Of a stretch of 64,000 nt of DNA, positions 24,236 through 35,300 are shown in pieces. Source of the stretch: Syncephalis fuscata (taxonomy: Eukaryota > Zoopagomycota > Zoopagomycetes > Zoopagales > Piptocephalidaceae); the NCBI GenBank assembly GCA_025786725.1, contig JAHLTZ010000021.1:310001-374000 (forward strand), given 5' to 3'. The notes under the pieces were generated by a model that ran no database searches, was not told the DNA's origin, and saw only the letters and a list, made by a program, of their open reading frames with translations. A program made the translations under genes and the position numbers. Each line of letters opens with the position of its first letter. Position 1 is the first letter of the stretch.

Positions 24236-25795
24236 ATGCAGCATATCCCTGTACCTGTTGTTGAGCGACTTGCGGTGTTTGCCGACGACAAGTCGCTGGT
24301 GCTGTTTGCGTCGTGTTCTCAGTGGCTGTGGCAGTGTGTTGGTATACAGCAGCGTGTATGGCGACAGCGATATATACAGTACTACACGTTTAAAGACGAC
24401 GACGAAGTGCAGTGGCTGTCGTGGTACGTACGCACACTGCGAGTGTCTGGCGCACTGGCAGCAACAAGCAACACGGCGATTGATGTCACCCAGCTGAATG
24501 ACCATGATATCAACTGGTTCCGTGCATTCTGCCATCGACGTGCCACCAGTGCCAACTGGCTACGAGACAGGCCATATCCGATATATGACATAGTCGAAGA
24601 TACATCGGACAGTGATCAGGTTATAGTATTGCAGCGTATAAGCAACAATAGTCGTATATTGGGAGAATGTGGTGTTATTGAGCAGTGCCAACCAATAGGG
24701 AAACCAAAACACCAGCAATTCTGGCGCTTACGCAAAGTATGCTGTGATGGATTTGATCCAACAGTCAATGTGGAGCAATTTTTAGTATCAGACAAATTTG
24801 TCGTAATTGTCATTAAAAAAACGAATAAGGCCTCTAATGCTGTTGGAACACCATACAATGTTCTTATCTGGCCAGTACACCGAGTATCAACTATACAGCC
24901 ATATTCTGTTCCTTATTTATGCAATCGGAAGTCATCTATTCGTGGCCGTTGGCTGTTACTTAACTACATTGAAAGAAGTTTAAATCGCAAACTAGCACCA
25001 CTATCGACAACTCGCGTATTTGATATGGCTACTCGGCAAATGTGCATGGGAAGTATACAGAACATCAACGGAACATCATTTATACAACGAGCCACTGAAG
25101 ACACCGTACTGTATTTTATGCGTATACAAATGCAATTGATACTTTTCAAACTGTCCATTGGAGTGTATGGCAATTTTCTGTTTGCCAGCTAGAAGACAAT
25201 CCTCAATGTTTGACACAAGGCAAATTTATCATTACATACTCGTTTGATCTTCGTTGCCCTGTAGAAAGATTGGATGACGAACGTATACTTGTAAAAACTG
25301 TTGCGTGCGGTTTTGATGAATCAGCAAATGAATAAACAGCGAAGTATTAAGCCTTGCAGTGATTTCGACTAATTGCAACAATCCAAATCAATTCACGAAT
25401 AATCAGAAGCCTGTTTGGTCGCATTATATCGAGGTTATTAGTGCTATACCAATTATTACTTCCAATGCCATAGCAATAATAGCTTTAAAGGATTGTCTAT
25501 ATACAGCTTATCTGATGGTACCATGTTGTCACAAATTAATATGGAAGTATTGGAGTCAATAATACCAAATTTTGAATGGCATATATCAAAACTTTGTAAA
25601 ATTCAAAACCTTATTGTTTATACTCATATGGGAGGGCATCCTCAAATAATTGATTTGATTCAGCCGACTAATAACAAACGACTTGGTATTGTAGATGCTG
25701 AATTGTTGGCTGTAGCATCAGTGAAATCAAACACAACAAATGCACTTGTTATGCATTCCAAAGATGGCTATAAAATAGTTGATGTTTCGTGTTAA
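24236..25795 (+). CDS. F-box-like protein, family copy 3 (frame breaks)
   Basis: F-box and conserved 5' part intact. The middle (NRKSSIRGRW..LNRKLAPLS) equals copy 1, while the distal part from about 25250 resembles copy 5 (EVISAIPIITSNAIAIIA). Missing single bases relative to sisters lie near 25107, 25335 and 25487, splitting the frame. A His-to-Tyr change (CAC to TAC) is seen at residue 48. The mosaic similarity suggests exchange among copies. Confidence 0.75.
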
Positions 25796-26208
25796 TAAAT
25801 ACAAATATTGTTTAGTATATTATTTTATTACTGCTTTTAATTTATTTATTTATTGTTTAGATAATTAAGTATGCAATCTATGCTGATTTAAAATACACTG
25901 CATCATTCTAAAGTAATTGTTTGACTAATAGTATAGTTTACAGTGTATGTTTATTATGTAAATACATCATTGTTGCCTTTAGTTTACTCTGCCATTTCAT
26001 TATTACAGATTCTAATGGAAAGTATCAAACGATGTGTTTAACATATTTGCTATATTCAAATACAATCTACAAATGATTATTTATACTAGTTTCAATACAA
26101 TGCTGAATATAATGTAGCAACACACGTTGTTACACGACAGCACCCATATATACGCGGCATAGGTCACATTGATTGCTGTTTGTTCTTTGTTCTATTTAGT
26201 CATTTAGT

Positions 26209-27801
26209 ATGCAGCATATCCCTGTACCTGTTGTTGAGCGACTTGCGGTGTTTGCCGACGACAAGTCGCTGGTGCTGTTTGCGTCGTGCTCTCAGTGGCT
26301 GTGGCAGTGTGTTGGTATACAGCAGCGTGTATGGCGACAGCGATATATACAGCACTACACGTTTAAAGACGACGACGAAGTACAGTGGCTGTCGTGGTAC
26401 GTACGCACACTGCGAGTGTCTGGCGCACTGGCAGCAACAAGCAACACGGCGATTGATGTCACCCAGCTGAATGACCATGATATCAACTGGTTCCGTGCAT
26501 TCTGCCATCGACGTGCCACCAGTGCCAACTGGCTACGAGACAAGCCATATCCGATATATGACATAGTCGAAGATACATCGGACAGTGATCAGGTTATAGT
26601 ATTGCAGCGTATAAGCAATAATAGTCGTATATTGGGAGAATGTGGTGTTATTGAGCAGTGCCAACCAATAGGGAAACCAAAACACCAGCAATTCTGGCGC
26701 TTACGCAAAGTATGCTGTGATGGATTTGATCCAACAGTCAATGTGGAGCAATTTTTAGTATCAGACAAATTTGCAGTGGCTGTATGTGATCAAAGGAATA
26801 GCACTGCAAAGGATGCTGAACAAACAAGTATTATTCTTATTTGGCATGTACATAAACTATCATATGTACGACCACAAATTATTTTTGAATTATTTATCCA
26901 AAACATAGAAATCCGTGACCGTTGGATGCTTGTTACTTATATTGATAAGAGCGAAAAAATGGCCGGTGGCCCTTCTTTAATAATAGCCACGCGCGTTTTT
27001 GACCTTGCGACAGGTCAGATGTGCATGGGTGCCATTAAAAATGTCAGAGGAAAAACGTTTTTACATCGAGTTACCAACGAGACGGCAGACATAGTATATA
27101 CTACTATTGCTGATGTGCCTGGCTTTCATATAATTAACTGGAGCATTTGGCAATTTTCTATTTTGTTAATCGAAGATACTCCTCGGTGTTTAATGGAAGG
27201 AAAGTGCACTATTTCATACACGATGGAGGTTTACAGTCCGTTAGAAAGATTAGATGAAGATCGTTTTTTAATTCGACACGGCATCAGGCAATTTTTTAAC
27301 GCATCAGCTAGTGAACAAAACCCAGAGGTGTTGAATTTAGCTGTTATTTCAACTCGCTCCGATGGCTTGAATCAAGATATAAATAATCAAAATTTCATGT
27401 GGTCCCATTACATAGACATTTATGACGCAACACCGATCCTTTCACTTGACAGGATTATCACTTCATCCAAGCAAGGATGGACGGTATATGATTTGACAAA
27501 TGGCGCAGTATTATCACATATTGACAGGAGCAGGCTAGAACTAGTATTCTCGCACTACCTTACTCCTGGAGTGGGCATTAACTTGATAGGAAAGACATGC
27601 TGGATTCCAGGCTTTGTTATTTGCCAAGGAAAAGACGAATACTCTATAATGCTAATGGATTTGTTGCATCCAGAACGTAGTAGACCATTAAAAATAATGG
27701 ACACCACTACGACTTTAAATACTACGCCAAAGCAATGTACTCGAAACGCACTTTTTATATCCCAAAATGATAAATATAAGATTATTGACTTGTCATGCTA
27801 A
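26209..27801 (+). CDS. F-box-like protein, family copy 4, intact, diverged 3' half
   Basis: Open frame of 530 residues, intronless. The first 190 residues and the upstream DNA are nearly identical to the other copies. Right after FLVSDKF (about 26770) the nucleotide sequence becomes clearly different, though the protein still aligns over its whole length with the sisters: ATRVFDLATGQMCMGAI against TRVFDMATRQICLGNI, INWSIWQFSI against YWSVWQFSV, and the end YKIIDLSC against YKIVDVSC. The 3' flank is also unlike the other copies. This looks like an old paralogue whose 5' end has been overwritten by gene conversion. F-box role in an SCF ligase is inferred. Confidence 0.85.
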   Translation: MQHIPVPVVERLAVFADDKSLVLFASCSQWLWQCVGIQQRVWRQRYIQHYTFKDDDEVQWLSWYVRTLRVSGALAATSNTAIDVTQLNDHDINWFRAFCHRRATSANWLRDKPYPIYDIVEDTSDSDQVIVLQRISNNSRILGECGVIEQCQPIGKPKHQQFWRLRKVCCDGFDPTVNVEQFLVSDKFAVAVCDQRNSTAKDAEQTSIILIWHVHKLSYVRPQIIFELFIQNIEIRDRWMLVTYIDKSEKMAGGPSLIIATRVFDLATGQMCMGAIKNVRGKTFLHRVTNETADIVYTTIADVPGFHIINWSIWQFSILLIEDTPRCLMEGKCTISYTMEVYSPLERLDEDRFLIRHGIRQFFNASASEQNPEVLNLAVISTRSDGLNQDINNQNFMWSHYIDIYDATPILSLDRIITSSKQGWTVYDLTNGAVLSHIDRSRLELVFSHYLTPGVGINLIGKTCWIPGFVICQGKDEYSIMLMDLLHPERSRPLKIMDTTTTLNTTPKQCTRNALFISQNDKYKIIDLSC

Positions 27802-28389
27802 TTAATATCCTTTTTAATAAACAAATTAGCTCACCTTTCCTCGAACATCCCAGTAGTCGCGCCATTATTGATCTATAAAAGTCATGGTATGCAAATAAAG
27901 ACACTCAAATGTTGATGTAATTCATTTGATTGCTTGCTATGTACAACAATATTATTACATATGTATTGCTTCATTGTAATGACTGGCACTTTACACTTTG
28001 TTACATTTAATAAAGTCCTAACTATACTAGCCATCTTAGCAATTATATCAACAGTTTGTTTAGCTGTTTATTTATGTTAATGTTATCGAATAATTGATTA
28101 ATTATTTAGTATGATGTGATGATCAAATGATTATATTCAATAATATTTGCGCAATTGTACTATACTTTTATCATTAATATACATGCATTTTATTTAAATA
28201 TTCGTTTGAATTTACTTTTCTCATTAGTCTACAGCCACATATCTAGTGTATAGATAGAAAAAGGCAATGTGTATTAAGCTGAACGCGTAATATCCACAAT
28301 AAATCAAATCATAACAATTAATTTTTCACAGCACCATTTTTGTTTCTTTCAAACGCTATTGCTGCTTATGAAAATACGCAAGTGGCCTA
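27802..28389. other. Intergenic between F-box copy 4 and the RPA1-like gene
   Basis: AT-rich DNA, unique rather than shared with the other F-box 3' flanks. No gene seen. Confidence 0.5.
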
Positions 28390-29275
28390 ATGACTAAAAG
28401 TACAAATCCAAAAATCGTGCGTTTAGAGAATTGCACTATTGTTCAAGCGGACATTGCTCATATGTTGTAAGTCAACTACCTTATACTTTATCAATATTTA
28501 ATTAACAGCTACCAGTGAATACCGTTGTCCAGTACGCAAATGCAATAACTACGTTGTATCGATGGTCGATGAACGTGATCAAGCCACAGCTTTGGATATG
28601 ATTGATCATGAAATGGATGATGATTTATCATCAACTGTTAGTATATTGCATTCAACACAAGTATTTTATTGCAGTAAACATGGTACTTTGTCAGATCCAC
28701 CCAATGTTACCTACAGATTAAAAGTAGAGTTTAATAATACAATTGTATATATATATATTAATTTGCTTTAGATGACTGTGGCTCATGAATCACGCCTCTA
28801 TTGTGTCATTGGCTATGACGAAAAAGTTCAACAGCTTTTAAATGAGCCAGCCGAGCATTTATACAAAGTTAGTGAAGATATCCATTATTACATATACTAT
28901 TCTAATAGATTATAATGCTGAATAGTGGATATTGAGTAATGTCAATGGTGCTACGCAGCCATGGCAAGCATGGTGTCGTCAGTTGGAGAAGGCACTTCAG
29001 GGAACCAGTTGCCAGCTTAATATATATCCCAGTAAACCATTTAAAGTATATACCTATCGTGTTTAATAACTATCAACTAATATAATTGATTGCAGGTGAA
29101 CAAAAATGAACCAAATTGGTGGATTGACCGAATCTTGCCAATACATTCTCAATTCAGATCCATTATAGACCAGTTATCATTTATGTTAAAACAATATGAA
29201 TTATCTAAAGAAGATGACTATGCCAATTTCTCAAATCAGTATTTATCACCAGCGGATTTTAAGGTAATTATATAG
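28390..29275 (+). CDS. RPA1 C-terminal-domain-like (zinc-ribbon OB-fold) protein
   Basis: Five exons join in frame (28390-28466, 28516-28723, 28772-28867, 28926-29045, 29096-29275). After a short N-terminus come YRCPVRKCNNYVVS and, about 40 residues later, VFYCSKHG, a zinc-ribbon arrangement like that in the DNA-binding domain C of replication protein A large subunit. It is followed by a stretch typical of that domain: TYRLKMTVAHESRLYCVIGYDEKVQQLL. RPA1 proper is much longer with upstream OB folds, so this is a short relative, perhaps of the MEIOB/RPA1 group that binds single-stranded DNA in recombination. The last exon may be followed by another one, since the stop lies within a GTAATT that could be a donor. 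Fold call moderate, role uncertain. Confidence 0.55.
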
Positions 29276-29413
29276 TTATAACACATTAGTAGTAGTAGTA
29301 TTGACGCATAACTAGTTTATTGCAAAGTAATTTATTATTATACTATACTACTCTTTAACGCATGCATTTGTTCATCAGTGACACTGTCTTTGACATTGGA
29401 AAAGCAGCAATTA

Positions 29414-30267
29414 TTACACTTTAAATGATGTAAATAGTCGGGATTGTCGCATATCCTCGGCAACATAATCATTTTCATCCATTATTATACCCTCGCCTTT
29501 TAAAAGCATTTGTTTATCGCAAATGTCACTGCCTTTCCCCCATGTACTATGTTTATAGCGTAATTGAGTATTTGTAACAATAAAACATCTATTTATAAAC
29601 TACCTACCCACGAAATCCACCGATAAATGCATTGCTAGTCAAAACACGGTGGCCTATCTAATGTTGAGTACACTAACAGGCTTAATACTATATACGTACA
29701 TGGCACAGGTAATGGCGCAAATGGGTTGCATCTCAATGCTTGTCCCACTAATAGATAATAAGTCAATTGTCATAATGATGGACATTCTGCTTATCATACC
29801 TGCACGTGGAGACCCTTTAATTGAGTCGGAAATCTGTTTATAAGTCGAGTAGTAGCCTAATGATAAATTAGTACGTGCTTGATTATTTAGCATACTAATA
29901 AAATGCCATTTACCTTCAGGAATCTAAATGGATAAGCATAATACATTTGTTTAGTTAAATAGTTAAAGCAAGTCGTATTTACTTACTTGTGCACATAAAT
30001 CGTAGACGCGAAACTGGAATTCTGTTACGCGACGACCTGTTGTTGAATTAATAAAGTTTTCTCGCTCCTTTACACTAAGTGGGTAGTAAACTATTATAAA
30101 AAATTAGATGGTTTGATATAAATGATAAATGACAAGTACATACTTGTTGACACTGCTTCGTTCGATGGTGCTTTGTCACCCGTATCATTTTTTTGCAATT
30201 TTGCACTGAAGTAAGGCGACTGAGTACTAGTCTTTTGGTTTATTTTACGCTTTGCAACACGCGGCAT
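29414..30267 (-). CDS. Methylated-DNA--protein-cysteine methyltransferase (MGMT)
   Basis: Suicide DNA-repair enzyme that takes the alkyl group from O6-alkylguanine onto its own cysteine. Seven exons (30267-30144, 30090-29987, 29923-29914, 29856-29800, 29747-29700, 29653-29608, 29546-29414) total 522 nt, 173 residues. Family motifs in order: VTEFQFRVYDLCAQIPEG, TYKQI, SPRAVGQALRCNPF (recognition helix with its arginine finger), the active site PCHRV, and GGFRGTWGK. The codon of the reactive cysteine is split T|GC across the intron at 29699-29654. One exon is only 10 nt. Start MPRVAKRK is basic, perhaps a nuclear signal. It lies tail to tail with the RPA1-like gene. Confidence 0.88.
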
Positions 30268-31166
30268 TCCTATAGTAAGTACTGAATAGTCAAATAGTTA
30301 CGAGTCTGTTTGTATACAACAAGCAGTGAAGAAAGATGCTAATCGCCCTTGTAAAAGTGACGTCCTGCTCAGTTTCAGTTCAAGCGAAAACTATCATGAC
30401 TCATCATGCCCATGGGATTATCCCATGCAACTAGTAGTTTATAATTTGCAATGAAAATAAATAGCCCTTCTTTATTTTCATTCTTATTTTCATTCTTATT
30501 TATCTTTCTTTTTACTATTATTTTTACTATTCTTTAGAATAGACGCTGTCTACCGGTGCTATTGGTAAGTCTTTATGATAGATTGATGCATTGGAGCAGG
30601 CTATTGCTTGTTTCATTAGTAGTTGGCAAACGTGATGATCGATATAAACCCAGCTCGTCGATGGACGTCGTTGCCTGTTAGCTTATAGCGGCGTTTTACA
30701 TGAGAATAAGACTAAATGTCACCTCAACTGACTATTGCCAACAACTATATGTGCAATGCTTGCGTTTACATATTGAATTCTATTTACTTACATTTACCAA
30801 TTGTTATAGTATCCGTGCACAAGTCTAGTAAAGAGCTTTTCTTGTTATTCTGGCTGCTATTTGTATTTTTGTAAGTATTATAAACGATATAAAATTGTTA
30901 TGTTTTTTTTGTAAAATGATGAGCTTTCCGCCTACCCAGCTCACTTCGAGAAGTGTACGCAAAAGACGTATTCTGTGAGAAGAACGGCGTCTTTAAATCT
31001 GATCTTACATTAATTATTTAATGTCTCTACGTGTTTTTATTAATTAATAGATGCTAACTAATAGTTATTTAGATGAATCAAGGTACTATATTATTAAATA
31101 AAATTTTTTAACTAAATTGTTTGATTATTCAATGAATAACTATGAATACACAGAAATATAAGGCTA
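30268..31166. other. MGMT upstream region
   Basis: Noncoding DNA between the MGMT start and the second transposon remnant. It holds a palindrome at 30411-30427 and a long T-rich tract at about 30470-30535. No gene seen. Confidence 0.5.
30411..30427. promoter_or_regulatory. Palindrome CATGGGAT-T-ATCCCATG
   Basis: Two perfect 8-base arms around one base, 144 bp upstream of the MGMT start. The symmetry suits a dimeric DNA-binding protein, but no known factor is claimed. Confidence 0.35.
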
Positions 31167-32153
31167 CTGTACTTTCACTCCTACATTTTTATTTATTCAT
31201 TTCATCAGTATAACATGTATAATATTGCATCCAACATTAATTAATTTATGTGTAATTATCAATACAATAATGTAATTAATTAGCTATATTTATTATTGCT
31301 TTAATATATATATATTGTCATTATAATATTTATTGTTCAAAATGCCATTTATTTAGTCAGATTGGCTATAGGAAAAGTGGCTGTTTAATAAATGACTTTT
31401 ATAATAAGTATATTAATCTTGAGTTTACATCACAAATATGCCCAAAGTGCAACAGTAGAATATTAGAAAATAGAAGAAACCATTCAGACGCAATAATCCA
31501 TGCTGTACATAGACGCAACAACAACTGTGGAACGATATGGAATTGCGATCAATGGCTTCTATTAATATTCGATCAATCTTTCTACGCATGGTTAACAGCA
31601 ACAATAATCGGCCTCAAATGTCTCAAAGTAGTTAAATGAGCGTTATAACTATGTTTGTTGTGCATAACAGCATGACTTTAATTGGAACGAATTTTGCTTT
31701 GAAGATTACAAATAGGAGAGTCAAAGTTTAATTCAACTAATTGTAATTACGCCAGCCTACAATACTTGAATCATCTGCTACTTGCTATTGGATTATTCAA
31801 ATAAGCTGGCATAACATTGCATCGACAAATCACACTTCTCAGTAGTGGAGACTGATCGACGGCTTACTATTCAAGTTATTAGTATAAAACATGTTCATCA
31901 ATAAAATAATGTATAATAAAAACATTAAAGCCATTTAATACTAAAAGTCGTTGTTATAGAGCGTACTGCCAATAAATTACTAAATGTAATAGAAAATAAG
32001 TACTAATTAATTGACACTGATTAATTCAATCGGAGTTGATGTGGCACTACTTCAACAAACAAACCCCTCTCAGTAATAAAAACTGATTGACGATTTATTG
32101 TTCAAATTATTGATCTTTTTGTCCCCAGTTTGAAGCTAGGGAGTCAAAGTACA
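31167..32153. mobile_element. Tc1/mariner-type element remnant, copy B
   Basis: Left end CTGTACTTTCACT at 31167 follows a TA; the right end GTCAAAGTACA stops near 32153 without a clear TA. It shares about 700 bp (31450-32153) with copy A (9325-10034), but its left-middle part differs and is shorter. It sits about 150 bp upstream of the SMC2 start, so it may contribute to that promoter. No coding capacity seen. Confidence 0.7.
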
Positions 32154-32306
32154 ATTCAGTCAAATAAAAATAAATTGTATTGGCGTTTTCTGAACTAGAC
32201 GCTGACATTTACTTGCCATTTTTCTCGTACATTGGTCACGTATCGTTTAATATACCTCCTGTGATTGTATCCTACTGGTTGCGCATTCGGTCCGTCTTTA
32301 CTTACT

Positions 32307-35300
32307 ATGCGGGTAGAGGAGTTGATTATTGAAGGATTCAAATCCTATGCAGTGCGAACGCACATTACTGGCTGGGATTCGGCCTTTAATGCTATTACAG
32401 GTCTGAACGGTTCAGGCAAGTCGAATATTCTCGACGCGATCTGTTTCGTGCTGGGCATTAAAAATCTATCAGCGGTAAGTTATGCAATAGCAAACTGAGC
32501 TACCGACACAATAGTATATTTACGCGAATTACATACAATTATTATTATAGGTACGTGCCAACAATCTAGTTGAGCTGGTCTATAAGCGTGGCCAGGCCGG
32601 TGTTACGAAGGCGTCTGTAACCATCGTGTTCAACAATAATGATCGTGAAAAAAGTCCTGTGGGCTATGAGCATTGCCAACAGATCTCAGTAACTCGTCAG
32701 GTAAACAAGGTGAAATAGCGTTGACACAAATTTAATTACGCGTATTATGTAGATTTTATTAACTGGTAAAACCAAATATCTTATTAATGGACATACAGCA
32801 CAACAACATGCTGTTGAAACACTATTTCAATCGGTTCAGCTTAACGTTAATAATCCACACTTTTTAATTATGCAAGGACGAATCACAAAAGTGTTGAACA
32901 TGAAACCGCAAGAAGTACTTTCTATGATAGAAGAAGCATCGGGTACACGTATGTTTGAAGAGCGTAAGGAGAAGGCGCTTAATACCATGACGAAGAAGGA
33001 TAAGAAAGTAACCGAAATTACGACAGTAAGTATTATTAAGTAGCAATACAATTATGATTAATATCTGTGTTATCGATCGTAGATTTTAAATGAAGAGATT
33101 ACACCAAAATTGGATCGGTTACGAGAAGAAAAACGTGCTTATTTGGAATTCCAAAAGACTGAAATTGAGATTGACCGGCTAAGTCGTCTAACTGTTGCTT
33201 ATCAATATGCAAAATGCCAGGTAAAAAACACGTAGTTTTATAAGCTATCATCTAATATAATATATTGCAGAAACAACTCAATCATTCGCACAGAGAGTTT
33301 GAAGAGAAGAAAGACCGAGTTAGAGATATTCGCGTAGAAATGGATCGTCTCCGTACTGAAACAGAGAACCTTGAACGCGAAATTGAACAACTTAGCCAGA
33401 AGCGTCAAAAGGTAACACTATAGCATAGCGTATTTACAATGATATTCATCAGTATAATTAGGAAAGTGCCAAAGGAGGCAATATCCAAGCAATGGATCAA
33501 CGTGTCAAAGAATTGTCAATGCAGGTGGTCAAATCAAAAACTCAATGTGATATAAAGAAACAAACGGTTAAGGAAGAAGAACGACAGTGTGAGCAATTGC
33601 AAAAGAATCTTAATGAGATTGAGGAGACAATCAAGTCAAAAGGTGCAGTGTTGGAGCAGAAGAAACAAGAGTTTGAAAGTGTCCGTGTTGAGCATGAGAA
33701 GCGATCAGTTGAAGTACGCAAAGCGGAAGAATTATTGCAAACCTTGACTACAGGTCTATCGGCACAGGAAGGACATGAAAATGGCTATATGGAACAGCTA
33801 CAAGGTAACTATTAAGTATGCACCACAATATAAGTATACTTATCAGTGGCTGGTAGAATCCAAGCGGCAAATGGTACAATGTGATACGGAAACTGAGCAA
33901 AGCCGTATTCGTAAAACACATTTAGAACGAGAGATTGCTGAATTGCAACCTAAAGCAAAACAGGCCGAAAAGGAAAACAAATTACTATTGGCTGAGGTTG
34001 AGACGGCTCGACAACAAGTTGACAAGTTGGAAGTAGGTTAATAGAAATAGATTAATAGTCGTGTATTAATAATAATTAAACATTAATGTAGAAACAATTA
34101 AAATCTATTTCTTATGACGCAGAACAAGAATCAACTTTGTTAAAACAACGATCACAATTACAGCTATCAATAGAACGATTACAAGAGGTAAGTAATTCTT
34201 GATAAATGTGTTTTTATTAACATAGATTTATTGTAGAGAATAGATCAGATGGCCAGCCAATTGTCATCGATTGATTTTATTTACACTGATCCAGTGGCTA
34301 ATTTTGACCGTAATAAGGTTAAAGGTGTAGTGGCTGAACTTGTTGAGCTATCCAAGGACCGAGCTGCATCAGCCACGGCACTTGAAGTGTGTGCTGGCGG
34401 TCGTCTCTACAATGTATGAATATGATTCTAAAATAGATAAATGACACTAACATAATATTTATAACATTGATATATATATATATGTATAGGTTGTTGTCGA
34501 GAACGAAACGATTGGTTCGCAGTTACTTAAACATGGCAAACTACAGAAGCGTGTTACAATTATTCCATTAAATAAAGTACAGCCATATCTTGCCTCGGCC
34601 GATGTAAGTTGAAGTATATTGTATTACGCTGTTGACTAATGAAAGAATAGCGAGTCAATGCTGCTCAGCAATTATCGCCGGGTAAGGTCGATCTAGCGAT
34701 CTCTTTAATTGGCTATGAAAAACAAGTGGCCAAAGCGATGGAGTACGTATTTGGAAGTACATTGATCTGTGCAGGTAATTATGCAATTAAATACATATTA
34801 CGTTTATTTAACAATTCTATTACTTTGAAATAGATTCCGAGACGGCGCAAAAGGTGACATTTGACCGTCAAGTACGTCTAAAGTCCGTTACCATTGATGG
34901 CGATGTCTATGATCCTGCTGGTACATTGCAAGGTGGATCGAAGCCACAATCTGCCGGTCTATTAGTTAAAATCCAAGAGCTACACGAGGCCCGCAATCAA
35001 TTGGCCAGTCTACAAGCTGAGTTGGCTCAAATCGACCGAACATTGGCTGGTATGGAGGCTAATGCATCCAAATACAAGCAGCTGAACCATCAGCGTGAGT
35101 TGAAATTGCATCAACAATCATTGGCTCAAGAACAGCTGTCGAGTAGTCCACAGGCTCAACTACTTAATGCACTACAGCAAGCACGCGAACAACTAGCCCA
35201 AACTGAAGCGACAATTGTAGATGCTCAAAAGCGTCGTAAAGAAGCAGCCCAACAATGCAAGCATATTGAAAAAGAAATGAAAGATTTTAAACAGAATCGA

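Larger units (their letters stand above)
19910..27801 (+). repeat. Tandem array of four F-box gene units (about 1.98 kb period)
   Basis: Starts are at 20277, 22253, 24236 and 26209, giving spacings of 1976, 1983 and 1973 bp. Each unit holds a conserved upstream region, a conserved 5' coding part and a more variable 3' part. The last unit keeps the 5' module but diverges strongly after about 26770. Confidence 0.92.

Noticed and set aside
19910..27801. CRISPR-like or phage-type repeat array
   Set aside because: Units are about 2 kb gene duplications in an intron-rich eukaryotic genome, not short repeats with spacers.
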